64,000 nt of DNA from Enterobacteriaceae bacterium 4M9 (GCA_010092695.1 JAADJJ010000001.1:2418001-2482000), one strand, 5' to 3'; shown: positions 17,249-25,705, counted from the stretch's first letter. Notes: generated from the letters alone by a model not told the origin. Numbers and translations: made by a program.

Positions 17249-18889
17249 ATGTTAAAGATGATGTTGGTTACCGCCCGCGACAGAGCGCGCCTGAGTGAGA
17301 TTACCGCCGTGCTGGTGCGCTATGGTCTTCAGGATATCGTGCGGCTGCTGGGGTTGGCCCAGCTGGTGAATCGCCTTTCTGGTCGACGCGAAGAATATGA
17401 AAAACAGACCATGCCGGAGCGCCTGCGTCAGGCGCTGGAGGAGCTGGGACCCACATTTGTCAAACTCGGGCAGATTCTGGCGACGCGTACCGACCTGCTT
17501 GACCCAATGTGGACCGACGAGCTGGAAAAACTGCACAGCAATGCCACCACGTTGCCCTGGGAGGCGCTGGCCGGGCGCATTCATGCCGAGCTTGGTGATG
17601 CGCCGGAAAACGTCTTTGCTGAATTTTATCCTGAACCCATTGCCGCTGCGTCAATGGCGCAGGTGTATCGCGCCAGGCTACACGGTGGTGAAGATGTCAT
17701 TATCAAGGTGCTGCGTCCAGGGCTTGAGAAAACCATCCGCGCCGACCTGCGACTTTTGACCTTTCTGGCTGAATCGCTGGAAGAGCAGAGCGAAACGCTG
17801 GCGCGCTATCATCCGCGCCGGGTCGTTCTGGCGCTGGCCACCGCACTTAACCATGAACTGGATTTAACACAAGAGGCACACAACTGCGAGTTAGTGGCGC
17901 AGAACTTTGCCGACCAGCCGCAGGTGAAAATACCGAAAATCTACTGGCAGTGGACCACGCCGCACCTGTTAGTGCAGGAGTTCTTGCCTGGCGTGACGCC
18001 AGAAAGCCCCCAGCAGTTGGCGGCAGAGGGTTTTGACGGGCCGACGCTGGCACGCGAAGGGGCAAAGGCCTTTATGCAGATGGTACTCGAACACTGCCTT
18101 TATCACGCCGATCCGCATCCAGGCAACGTCATGGCGCTGGTGGGTAACCGGGTGGCGTTTATCGATTTTGGAATGGTGGGACGCCTGAGCGAACGGCGAC
18201 GTAACCAGTTGCTGCTGATGCTTGAGGCCCTCTCGCGCCGCCAGAGCGATGGCATCGTCAATGCGCTGATTGAATGGTCTGGCGATGAGGCTATTGATGT
18301 AACGCGCTTTGAGCTGGCGGCACAAAACTTCCTCGACAAGCAGGGCTCGGCACCAATGCAGTTGGGTAAAGCGTTGGTGGATTTGCTGGCGATGGTGCGC
18401 GAGTTTCAGCTTTCGCTGCCAAGCGACTTAACGCTGTTATTTAAGGCGCTTATCACTGCCGATGGTGTATTGCATCGCCTCGACCCGCAGTTTGATATTG
18501 TTGCCACACTGCGCCCGATGCTCACCCGTGTGCTGCTGCGCCGTTACCGGCCTATTGCCTCACGCCGACGTATGCTGGCGCTTGGTGCACAGGCGCTGGA
18601 TGCGGGTGAGGAATTGCCACAAACGCTACGCCTGATGCTGCGCCGCCTCAAGCAGGGCAAACTGCGTGCGACGCTGGAAATCAACAACATGAGTCACCTG
18701 AGCCGGGCGCTGGAGCGTTCGGCTGTCACACTGGCGATAGCGGTAGTGACTGCGGCAATCGCGTTAGGCATTACGCCCTGGCTCATGGCAAGTAGCTGGC
18801 GCATCTGGGGTATTCCGGTGTTTCCGGTTCTGGGACTACTGTCGTGTGGGGCGGGGGTGTTTTTGCTGGCATTGCGGCTGCGACGTTAG
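17249..18889 (+). CDS. ABC1/ADCK/UbiB-family atypical kinase paralogue
   Basis: A membrane-anchored protein-kinase-like ATPase of 546 residues. It shows the UbiB hallmarks in order: the KxGQ motif in FVKLGQILATR (about 71-81), the alanine-rich nucleotide loop AAASMAQVY, the VIIKVLRPG lysine, the catalytic loop HADPHPGN and the DFG-type FIDFGMVG. Two hydrophobic helices close the C-terminus (about 490-540). UbiB supports ubiquinone biosynthesis, but true ubiB sits in ubiE-ubiJ-ubiB, and none of these is here, so this is a second copy of the family with an unknown lipid partner. Confidence 0.85.
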   Translation: MLKMMLVTARDRARLSEITAVLVRYGLQDIVRLLGLAQLVNRLSGRREEYEKQTMPERLRQALEELGPTFVKLGQILATRTDLLDPMWTDELEKLHSNATTLPWEALAGRIHAELGDAPENVFAEFYPEPIAAASMAQVYRARLHGGEDVIIKVLRPGLEKTIRADLRLLTFLAESLEEQSETLARYHPRRVVLALATALNHELDLTQEAHNCELVAQNFADQPQVKIPKIYWQWTTPHLLVQEFLPGVTPESPQQLAAEGFDGPTLAREGAKAFMQMVLEHCLYHADPHPGNVMALVGNRVAFIDFGMVGRLSERRRNQLLLMLEALSRRQSDGIVNALIEWSGDEAIDVTRFELAAQNFLDKQGSAPMQLGKALVDLLAMVREFQLSLPSDLTLLFKALITADGVLHRLDPQFDIVATLRPMLTRVLLRRYRPIASRRRMLALGAQALDAGEELPQTLRLMLRRLKQGKLRATLEINNMSHLSRALERSAVTLAIAVVTAAIALGITPWLMASSWRIWGIPVFPVLGLLSCGAGVFLLALRLRR

Positions 18890-18909
18890 CGCGGCAGCCG
18901 CAACCTCAA

Positions 18910-19158
18910 TCAGGCTTTTTTATCGGCTTTTTCTGCGAGAATACGCAGATATTCGTTATTTTTAAACGCAATCATGATGAGTTCGAAAGACACGCGGCAC
19001 ATCACCAGCGCGAATACGGTGCCTAAAATACCGGCGAAAATATTGCCCTGAATAGTGCCAACAATGCCGCCCAGTAGAATGAGCACCATGGCAATCCAGT
19101 AAAAGATAACCAGTAGTTTTGGGGTAATAAGGGTGTCGAATCCCAGAAGTGATTTCAT
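18910..19158 (-). CDS. DUF4282 membrane protein
   Basis: An 82-residue protein starting MKSLLGFDTLITPKLLVIFYW, the typical DUF4282 opening, with two membrane helices (about 12-35 and 42-64) and a short cytoplasmic tail EYLRILAEKADKKA. The start at 19158 follows GGAGA. Function is unknown. It converges with the UbiB-like gene. Confidence 0.82.
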   Translation of the reverse strand: MKSLLGFDTLITPKLLVIFYWIAMVLILLGGIVGTIQGNIFAGILGTVFALVMCRVSFELIMIAFKNNEYLRILAEKADKKA

Positions 19159-19248
19159 CGTCAATCTCCATATTAGTTGTGAGGCGGGAAGTGTAACAGA
19201 ATGTATCATTCCTGAGAAAACAATAATGAAATACCCGGATGCCGATTT

Positions 19249-19283
19249 TGTTTAGCATTTGTTGATATCTGTTGCGATAGAGT
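19249..19283 (+). promoter_or_regulatory. PhoP box and promoter of the candidate sRNA
   Basis: TGTTTA (19249-19254), five bases, then TGTTGA (19260-19265) is the PhoP direct repeat with one mismatch. Exactly 12 bases later comes a -10-like TAGAGT (19278-19283), the spacing of PhoP-activated promoters. Transcription would start near 19290. Confidence 0.6.
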
Positions 19284-19289
19284 CAACAA

Positions 19290-19453
19290 CGTAAACAATA
19301 ATGCCTGTAACAGGGCGTAAAATAATCAATACCGCCTGATTCTGGCGACGCAGGTGCGAGTTTGACCTTGTGTTGAGCCGCCGTAACCGCCAGAAAATCA
19401 GGGCTATCCATGCAAGCAATTTAAACCGTCAGGCAGGCTGGCGGTTTTTTTTT
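19290..19453 (+). ncRNA. Candidate PhoP-regulated small RNA (MgrR-like position)
   Basis: No open frame is seen between the PhoP-type promoter and a strong intrinsic terminator. CTGATT-CTGGCG (19336-19347) can pair with CGCCAG-AAAATCAG (19388-19401). The terminator (19423-19453) is an ACCGTCA/TGGCGGT-type stem followed by nine T. In E. coli the PhoPQ-dependent sRNA MgrR is encoded beside mgtS, and this lies beside mgtS in the opposite direction. The predicted 160 bases exceed the 98 of E. coli MgrR, and I could not align the two from memory, so identity is inferred from context. The exact 5' end is uncertain. Confidence 0.5.
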
Positions 19454-19472
19454 GCCACAATATCGCAGGCAT

Positions 19473-19507
19473 AAAAAAGCCCGCTTACACGACCCGTGCA
19501 GCGGGCT
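19473..19507 (-). terminator. Rho-independent terminator of mgtS
   Basis: On the minus strand an AGCCCGCT/AGCGGGCT-type stem (19478-19507) ends in six T. Confidence 0.85.
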
Positions 19508-19531
19508 ACTCACTGGGTACAGGAAATAGAA

Positions 19532-19627
19532 TTAATCGTCCCATTTATGGCTCATGTAAGCGGCGATAAATCCCGCAAAAACGATTGTTCCCAGTACCGC
19601 CATAAAAACATGCATATCACCGATCAT
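19532..19627 (-). CDS. mgtS: MgtS, small membrane regulator of MgtA
   Basis: This 31-residue protein begins MIGDMHVFMAVLG and ends YMSHKWDD. It differs from E. coli MgtS (YneM) at only about eight positions. It has one membrane helix (about residues 7-25) and the conserved acidic tail. In E. coli MgtS stabilises the magnesium importer MgtA against FtsH and acts on the phosphate transporter PitA under low magnesium. RBS GGAGG sits eight bases before the ATG. A terminator follows immediately. No PhoP box could be read confidently before it. Confidence 0.92.
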   Translation of the reverse strand: MIGDMHVFMAVLGTIVFAGFIAAYMSHKWDD

Positions 19628-19984
19628 AATGATACCTCCGGGATAATGGATAACCGCTTCTCACCATGATATTCAACGCTATGGCGAGTGTGTTTCACGG
19701 ATTATTAACAATGTGAATATACGCTGGCAGGTGAATGCTGAGTACCAGACCAGGTGGTAAGACTTGTGGATATCGCCATTCAGGTTCTTTGTTAGCGCAA
19801 GAGCAGTATAAAAGATGGCGACTTAAATCGGCGTCGAATTATGTCAAGTTATCATAATGTTAATGTGAAATTCTTTCCGTAACCGCCTGGCCGTCCCCTG
19901 GGATGGGAATAAACGGCGATTTTGTGCAGTAAAGCGCCTGAAGTTACCTGCGTACGCAGGCGCTCCCTGCCTGTGGCCGTGGAA
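19628..19984. other. Intergenic region mgtS to yneE
   Basis: A 357-base gap holding the mgtS promoter region and, at 19934-19963, a hairpin (GCGCCTG/CAGGCGC) that on the minus strand is followed by TTTA and could end yneE. Nothing else is recognised. Confidence 0.5.
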
Positions 19985-20893
19985 TTAACGTAGCAGGAAG
20001 TGCCGGTCGGGTTGCATTTTGGCAGGAACGTTTTCAGCACCTACCATTTCACGCAGATCGATCTCCAGGTTGTTGCACAGGGCATCAAGCGGCAAGTCGT
20101 TATCTTCGGTGCCAAACGGATCTTCAAGCTCCTCGGCCAGGGTATCCAGCGAGATAAAGGTGTATGAGATAAACACCGACACAAACGGCGTCATGTAATG
20201 CAAATCGCCCACCAGCGCAAACGGGAGCATGATGCAAAAGCAGTACACGGTGCGGTGCAGGATCAGCGAATAGGCAAAGGGCAGCGGAGTGGTGGCGATG
20301 CGCTCACAGCCTGCGAGCAGCGCCGACAGCTCGTTAAGCTGATTGTTGAGGCTTGCCCACAGCAGGTCTGAAAGTTCCCCCTGCGCGCGGCGCTGTGCCA
20401 GCCACTCACCCATCAGCATCAGAATGGCGTTGCAAGGCGAATGTGCCTGTGCGACCTGTGCGGCGGTGTCTTTTGCCAGCCATTTCTCCAGCGTTTCCTG
20501 GACCGGGCGACGGCGTAGCGTCAGGCGCAGACAGTGGCTGAACGCCACCTGCAAATTTACCAGCACATCCCGTTCACTCAGCCGCAGGCTGCTGGTCTCA
20601 CGCAGTAGCGAACGGTTGCTTATCATCAGCTGGCCCCACAGGATGCGCGCTTCATTAAAGCGCGCATAGCTCGCACTGTTGCGAAACCCCAGGAAAATAG
20701 CAATGGCGACACCCAGAATGCTAAACGGTGCCACAGTGAGGCGAATACCGAGCGTTTCATACCAGGGCAGAAAGAAAATCACCGCGATAGAAAGTAAAAA
20801 ATTAAGCAGCAGGCGAGTATAGATTTTTGCCAGCACCGAACCGTGCCAGACAAACAAGCGGCGCAGCCAGTGCTCATGGGGACGTACAATCAT
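19985..20893 (-). CDS. yneE: Bestrophin-family channel protein YneE
   Basis: A 302-residue UPF0187/bestrophin-like inner-membrane protein aligned end to end with E. coli YneE. It starts MIVRPHEHWLRRLFVWHGSV. It has four membrane segments, the GVAIAIFLGFRNSASYARF block after the second, and the conserved acidic signature AEELEDPFGTEDNDLPLD near the C-terminus. Bacterial bestrophins form pentameric ion channels; YneE-type members have been linked to light-harvesting or anion/cation flux in other taxa, but the physiological role in enterics is unknown. Confidence 0.94.
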   Translation of the reverse strand: MIVRPHEHWLRRLFVWHGSVLAKIYTRLLLNFLLSIAVIFFLPWYETLGIRLTVAPFSILGVAIAIFLGFRNSASYARFNEARILWGQLMISNRSLLRETSSLRLSERDVLVNLQVAFSHCLRLTLRRRPVQETLEKWLAKDTAAQVAQAHSPCNAILMLMGEWLAQRRAQGELSDLLWASLNNQLNELSALLAGCERIATTPLPFAYSLILHRTVYCFCIMLPFALVGDLHYMTPFVSVFISYTFISLDTLAEELEDPFGTEDNDLPLDALCNNLEIDLREMVGAENVPAKMQPDRHFLLR

Positions 20894-21132
20894 GTCATCA
20901 CATTTTTTTAACTAAAACGCAACGCATTAAACGCCATTGGCCGCTGGCCCGCAACCGCAAACTCAGACTTTTTTGCAATATGAATGTTTTTCATGGTCGA
21001 TGAATTTTCCTCGTTTGCCGGTGCGGTGATGTCCGTGCGATCCTCATGTTATTCAGCCATCCAGATGGCTATTTAATTTATCAGCCGCACTATCACCTGG
21101 CGAAACTGCCGGGCATCAGCAGGAGAAAGAGA

Positions 21133-22236
21133 ATGCAACGACAGCAGGCACCGTTTCGCGCCGACGTAGTGGGCAGTTTTTTACGCCCTGACAGTATCAA
21201 ACAGGCCCGCGCGCAGTTTGCCGCCGGAGAGATTGACGCCGGACAACTGCGTCAGGTGGAAAACGCGGCTATCCGCGAGGCGGTGGCACTGCAGTGCGAC
21301 TGTGGTTTGCATGTAGTGACCGATGGCGAATTTCGCCGTGCGTGGTGGCATTTCGATTTCTTCGACGGTTTGCAGGGCGTGGAGCGTTACGAAGCAGAGC
21401 AGGGCATTCAGTTTAATGGGGTACAGACCCGGGCGCACAGTGTTCGCGTGATTGGCAAACTGGGTTTTGGTAGTCACCCTATGCTTGAGGATTTCCGCTA
21501 TCTGAAAAGCATCAGCGGCAGTGCGGTGGCAAAAATGACCATCCCCAGCCCCAGTGTGCTGCATTTTCGCGGCGGGCGTAGCGCGATTGATAAAAGTGTT
21601 TATCCGGATCTGAACGACTACTTTAACGACCTGGCGCAGACCTGGCGTGATGCCATTGCCGCATTTTACGCCGCAGGCTGCCGCTATCTGCAACTGGATG
21701 ACACGGTCTGGGCCTATCTGTGCTCTGACGAACAGCGCCAACAGATTCGCGAGCGCGGTGACGACCCGGACGAACTGGCACAAACCTATGCCCGCGTGCT
21801 TAACCAGGCGCTGGAAGGTAAGCCGGACGATCTGACCATCGGGCTGCACGTGTGCCGCGGCAACTTCCGTTCAACCTGGATTTCAGAAGGCGGCTATGAG
21901 CCGGTGGCCGAGGTGCTGTTTGGCCGCGTCAACGTTGACGCTTTCTTCCTTGAGTACGACAACGATCGTTCCGGGGATTTCGCGCCGCTGCGCCACGTGC
22001 GTGCGGGCAAGCAGCAGGTGGTGCTGGGACTTATCACGACCAAAAATGGCGAGCTGGAAAATCCGCAGGGAGTGAAGGCCCGTTTGCAGGAAGCGTCGCA
22101 GTATGTGGACCTGAGCCAGATTTGCCTCAGCCCGCAGTGTGGGTTTGCCTCAACGGAAGAGGGCAATAGCCTGAGCGCGGCCCAGCAATGGGACAAGGTG
22201 CGCCTGGTCACGCAAATCGCCAGTGAAGTCTGGTAA
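21133..22236 (+). CDS. Cobalamin-independent methionine synthase-like protein (MetE C-domain, YxjG/YxjH type)
   Basis: A 367-residue single-domain relative of the MetE catalytic barrel. Zinc-ligand motifs are visible: His-x-Cys in LHVCRGN (about residue 240), an acidic FFLEYD and the late Cys in SPQCGF (about 338). The opening FRADVVGSFLRP is typical of Bacillus YxjG/YxjH. It lacks the N-terminal half of true MetE, so it probably methylates homocysteine or a related thiol from a different donor. RBS AGGAGA selects the ATG at 21133 rather than the frame's earlier ATG at 21046. The gene sits between yneE and ydeE, where E. coli has none. Confidence 0.88.
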   Translation: MQRQQAPFRADVVGSFLRPDSIKQARAQFAAGEIDAGQLRQVENAAIREAVALQCDCGLHVVTDGEFRRAWWHFDFFDGLQGVERYEAEQGIQFNGVQTRAHSVRVIGKLGFGSHPMLEDFRYLKSISGSAVAKMTIPSPSVLHFRGGRSAIDKSVYPDLNDYFNDLAQTWRDAIAAFYAAGCRYLQLDDTVWAYLCSDEQRQQIRERGDDPDELAQTYARVLNQALEGKPDDLTIGLHVCRGNFRSTWISEGGYEPVAEVLFGRVNVDAFFLEYDNDRSGDFAPLRHVRAGKQQVVLGLITTKNGELENPQGVKARLQEASQYVDLSQICLSPQCGFASTEEGNSLSAAQQWDKVRLVTQIASEVW

Positions 22237-23430
22237 TTAATGTTCTTCAGCCGTGCGGGCTGTAGCAAACGGCCCGCAGCGCATTCCCATCAGCATGGTG
22301 CCATAAGCGCAACCGGTCACCACAATCAGCGACGCAAACAGCGTCCACGGCGGTAACCAGGTCAGTACATAACCGGTGAGTAGCGGGTTCAGCGCGCCGC
22401 CAAGCGTGCCCAGCGTCTGGGCCGAAAAGTAACTCGCCTTCAGTCCTGGCGGTGCGATATGGTCAAGCAGCATGTACTCTCCGGGGGCGTAAATCAGCTC
22501 ACCGAGCGTAAACACAGCCGCAGCCAGTCCCCACAGCCAGAGGTTGCTCCCGGCAACCATAAAACCCAGCAGCCCAGTGGCAAAAAACAGCGAACCGTAC
22601 AGCATCAGACGCCGCAGGTTATCCGGGCGCACGCGCTTGCCGACCTGGTATTGCAACAGCACTACGACGACCGCATTTACCGGCAGCACTACCGCGACGA
22701 TTTGCTGTGCCAACTGGGCATCACCGATGGCTAACGCATACTGCGACAGACAGGTGACAAACGCGCCAAATACCAGCTGCCCAAGAAAGGTCGAAAGCGT
22801 AAACCAGCGCAGCGCGTTGTCGCGCAGCAGTGAGGCCGGTGACCAGGCAATATGCGCGTTTTGCCTCACCGGTGCCAGCGGCTGCACATAGCGGCCCACC
22901 AGCCACAGGGGCGGCACCGCACTCAGCGCTGCCAGCCAGAACGGTAGGTTCAGGCTGTACATTAAAAACCAGGTGCCAAGCGGTGGGCCAAGCGTCCAGC
23001 CAATGTTGATAAAGGTATAGTTGAGGGAGAAGATGCGCGGTTTTTCATACACCGGCAGCGTGTCGGCGAAATAGCTTTTCAGCACGGTGGAAAACACCGA
23101 ATAGGCGCAGTTAATGACCGAGAAAAATGCCACTACCGCCAGCGGATGGTTAAGCAACGGGATGGCGATAAACCCCGAGAAAAACAGCGCGAGCGCGGCC
23201 AGCATATAGCGGCGTTTATCGAATTTATCCGCCAGCATGCCGAAAAACAGGCTGAACAGTACGCCGGTGGTGAGCGCGCCAGACATGGCAATCCCTACCT
23301 GGTGCACGTCCATTGCAAACTGGCGCGTCAGGTAAATCGTCATAAACGGCAGCGTCATGCCACGGCCTACGGTCAATAACAGGGAAGCCACCAGCAGTGC
23401 AGCGGTGGAAGTGTTTTTTATTTTTAACAT
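22237..23430 (-). CDS. ydeE: MFS transporter YdeE
   Basis: A twelve-helix major facilitator of 397 residues matching E. coli YdeE, which exports dipeptides when overproduced. Motifs: LLLTVGRGMTLPFMTIYL in helix 1, GMLADKFDKRRYM between helices 2 and 3, INIGWTLGPPLGT in helix 5 and FTLGELIYAPGEYMLLDHIAP in the C-terminal half. The stop codon abuts the convergent MetE-like gene. The Shine-Dalgarno signal is poor. Confidence 0.93.
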   Translation of the reverse strand: MLKIKNTSTAALLVASLLLTVGRGMTLPFMTIYLTRQFAMDVHQVGIAMSGALTTGVLFSLFFGMLADKFDKRRYMLAALALFFSGFIAIPLLNHPLAVVAFFSVINCAYSVFSTVLKSYFADTLPVYEKPRIFSLNYTFINIGWTLGPPLGTWFLMYSLNLPFWLAALSAVPPLWLVGRYVQPLAPVRQNAHIAWSPASLLRDNALRWFTLSTFLGQLVFGAFVTCLSQYALAIGDAQLAQQIVAVVLPVNAVVVVLLQYQVGKRVRPDNLRRLMLYGSLFFATGLLGFMVAGSNLWLWGLAAAVFTLGELIYAPGEYMLLDHIAPPGLKASYFSAQTLGTLGGALNPLLTGYVLTWLPPWTLFASLIVVTGCAYGTMLMGMRCGPFATARTAEEH

Positions 23431-23587
23431 TTTATTATCGCATTGCGTGAAGCGGTGTCCTGCCGGTAAGCCTTCGACGTTACACCAAAATAATCGCTAT
23501 CTCATCAGCGCTTATGAAAATTTTCTTCTGGTTGAGTGCGTGCTCAGGGCGTAAGTTATGTTAACAAAATGAAAAAAGGAGTTGGGT

Positions 23588-24493
23588 ATGACGCGCAAAG
23601 ACGGACTGCTGGCAATGCTGGTGGTTCTGGTATGGGGAGTGAATTTTGTTGTCATTAAAATGGGGCTACATGCCATGCCGCCGCTGCTGCTGGCAGGACT
23701 GCGTTTTGTGCTGGTGGCGTTTCCGGCACTGTTCTTTGTTGCACGCCCGCGGGTGCCGTTGCGTCTGTTGCTGGGCTATGGGCTGACTATCAGCTTTGGT
23801 CAGTTTGCATTTTTGTTTTGTGCACTCAAGTTTGGTATGCCCGCCGGGCTTGCCTCGCTGGTACTCCAGGCGCAGGCTTTTTTCACTATTGTGCTGGGGG
23901 CAATGGCGTTCAGCGAGCGGCTTACGCGTCAGCACGTGGCGGGTATCACGCTTGCCGTATTGGGCGTTGTGTTGCTGGCGCAAAGTAGTATGCAGGGCCA
24001 GAACGTGGCACTGACGGGGTTTATGCTGACGCTGGCGGCGGCATTTTGCTGGGCCTGCGGCAACATCTTTAATAAAAAGCTGATGCAGGTGCAGCCACAG
24101 CCTGCGGTGATGTCGCTGGTGGTGTGGAGTGCGTTGATTCCCATTGCGCCTTTCCTGCTGGCAAGTCTGCTGTTTGACGGTGCGGATGTGATGGTGCAAA
24201 GCCTGCGTAACATTGATATGACCACCGTGCTGTCGTTGGTTTATCTCGCTTATGTGGCGACAATTATTGGCTACGGTATCTGGGGGACGTTGCTTGGGCG
24301 TTATGAAACCTGGCGAGTGGCGCCATTGTCGCTTCTGGTGCCGGTCGTCGGGCTTATCAGTGCTGCGTTGCTACTTGATGAAGCGCTGACGCCGCTGCAA
24401 CTGTGCGGGGCGCTGCTGGTGATGGCGGGGCTGTGTGTCAATATTCTGGGGGGCAGGATCGTGCGGCTCATTCGCGGGGCGCCTCAGCCGTAG
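23588..24493 (+). CDS. eamA: Cysteine/O-acetylserine exporter EamA
   Basis: A DMT-superfamily exporter of cysteine-pathway metabolites with two EamA repeats and ten membrane helices. The 301 residues match E. coli EamA (YdeD): VVLVWGVNFVVIKMGLH at the start, SFGQFAFLFCALKFGMPAGLASL in the first repeat and GRYETWRVAPLSLLVPVVGL in the second. The start at 23588 is preferred because AGGAG lies seven bases upstream. Confidence 0.95.
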   Translation: MTRKDGLLAMLVVLVWGVNFVVIKMGLHAMPPLLLAGLRFVLVAFPALFFVARPRVPLRLLLGYGLTISFGQFAFLFCALKFGMPAGLASLVLQAQAFFTIVLGAMAFSERLTRQHVAGITLAVLGVVLLAQSSMQGQNVALTGFMLTLAAAFCWACGNIFNKKLMQVQPQPAVMSLVVWSALIPIAPFLLASLLFDGADVMVQSLRNIDMTTVLSLVYLAYVATIIGYGIWGTLLGRYETWRVAPLSLLVPVVGLISAALLLDEALTPLQLCGALLVMAGLCVNILGGRIVRLIRGAPQP

Positions 24494-24494
24494 A

Positions 24495-24528
24495 TTTTCC
24501 GGGCAGGCCGAAGTCTGCCCGCGGAAAA
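24495..24528. terminator. Bidirectional terminator between eamA and marB
   Basis: GGGCAG (24501-24506) pairs with CTGCCC (24515-24520), and flanking TTTTCC/GGAAAA extend the stem and give T runs on both strands. It lies between convergent genes. Confidence 0.8.
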
Positions 24529-24531
24529 GGA

Positions 24532-24741
24532 CTAGCGAATGTTGTAATAGGGCGAGCCAAGCGTTTCTGATTTATCGCTGCCATTACCCAGGTGGTTAAA
24601 ATCCCACGCAGGTGCGTTGTCGGCAGGCTGAATGACAGTCACGTCGTGGGTACTGTCGCCGGGGTTAGCCGGTGCAGTGGCAGCCTGGGCAGTGGCACAA
24701 AGCAGTGTCAGTAGCGCAGCACTGACCATGAAGCGTTTCAT
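24532..24741 (-). CDS. marB: MarB, periplasmic product of the mar operon
   Basis: A 69-residue exported protein. Residues 1-20 are a signal peptide (TAQA-AT). The C-terminal part holds the MarB signature DFNHLGNGSDKSETLGSPYYN. In E. coli MarB modestly lowers marA expression by an unknown periplasmic route. It is the last gene of marRAB. Confidence 0.92.
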   Translation of the reverse strand: MKRFMVSAALLTLLCATAQAATAPANPGDSTHDVTVIQPADNAPAWDFNHLGNGSDKSETLGSPYYNIR

Positions 24742-24821
24742 GTTTTCCTCGATACGTCCGGGGACGCGTAGACAGGGCGGTTTGCGGGCAAGATTGCCGT
24801 CAGCATGGCGCCCGGAAACAG

Positions 24822-25220
24822 TCAGCTGTTATAGCTGTGACTGTTATAATTATTCAGCGGCATCAGATACTTTGTCTCACCTGGCATATTGGTCACGCGG
24901 TACTTATGCGGCGGGACGGAGAAGTAGTTCTTGAATGTGCGCGTCAGCGTTTGCTGTGATTCAAAACCAAAGCGTTCGGCCAGGTAGAGAATCGGCTCGT
25001 TACTGTGTCGGAGTTGTTGCGCGATTTCAGTCAGCTTACGGTTACGAATGTACTGACCCAGCGACAGTCCGGTTTCTTTTTTGAACATCCGCTGTAAATG
25101 CCATTTTGAATAACCCGAACGTTCAGAAACCTTATCCAGCGACAGTGGGGATTCGAGATTTTCCTCAATCCAATCCAAAATGCTGTGAATCGTTACTGCG
25201 TCATTGTTACGTCTGGACAT
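24822..25220 (-). CDS. marA: AraC-family activator MarA
   Basis: MarA activates the mar/sox/rob regulon (acrAB, tolC, micF and others), giving multiple drug and organic solvent resistance. The protein consists only of the two helix-turn-helix motifs (YSKWHLQRMFKKETG; FESQQTLTRTFKNYF) and is nearly identical to E. coli MarA for 127 residues. It then carries five more residues (HSYNS) that duplicate the usual NYNS ending. It follows marR with 33 bases between. Confidence 0.97.
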   Translation of the reverse strand: MSRRNNDAVTIHSILDWIEENLESPLSLDKVSERSGYSKWHLQRMFKKETGLSLGQYIRNRKLTEIAQQLRHSNEPILYLAERFGFESQQTLTRTFKNYFSVPPHKYRVTNMPGETKYLMPLNNYNSHSYNS

Positions 25221-25253
25221 CGTCTCACCTCACCTCATTTCATTTTTCTTCTA

Positions 25254-25688
25254 CTACGGCAGAACCTTCCTGAGCAGGTTTTCCAGGAGGTCGACTTCTT
25301 CAGCCGTCAGATTTTTTGTTAATTCCTGATGCAGGTTGTGCCCTACAAGGCAACGGCAACGTTCGCACAGCTCGCTCCCTTCAGCAGTGAGGCGGATATG
25401 GACGCCGCGCTTGTCATTGGGATTCGGCAGCCGTTCAATCCAGCCTCTACAGACCAGGCGGTCAAGCATGCGCGTTAGCGCACCGAGATCGACTGACAGT
25501 ATTTTTCTCAACTCCACGGGCGTAATGCAGGTAGCGCAGTGTATAGAGCAAAGCACCTTAAACTGCTGCGCGGTGATGTCCAGTGGAGAGAGATGTTCAT
25601 TAAGCAAGCGGTCCTTGTGCTGGTTGACCAGGTAAATCAGGCGGCCCAGCGGGATTATCTGATTAAACAGATCGCTCGTTTCAGTCAA
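25254..25688 (-). CDS. marR: Multiple antibiotic resistance repressor MarR
   Basis: A winged-helix repressor of marRAB, relieved by salicylate and other phenolics and by copper. The start is placed at a TTG (25688), because it aligns exactly with the GTG of E. coli marR just after MarR site II and gives the expected N-terminus TSDLFNQIIPLGR. The 144 residues include the recognition helix region SVDLGALTRMLDRL and the wing PNPNDKRGV. Cysteines at CSIHCATC match the E. coli copper-oxidised set. An in-frame ATG at 25745 would begin inside the promoter and is rejected. Confidence 0.95.
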   Translation of the reverse strand: MTETSDLFNQIIPLGRLIYLVNQHKDRLLNEHLSPLDITAQQFKVLCSIHCATCITPVELRKILSVDLGALTRMLDRLVCRGWIERLPNPNDKRGVHIRLTAEGSELCERCRCLVGHNLHQELTKNLTAEEVDLLENLLRKVLP

Positions 25689-25693
25689 AATGG

Positions 25694-25705
25694 TTGCCCA
25701 GGCAA
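25694..25705 (-). promoter_or_regulatory. MarR operator (site II)
   Basis: TTGCCTGGGCAA on the minus strand is the perfect MarR palindrome core and sits directly before the marR TTG, where E. coli has site II. Confidence 0.85.
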
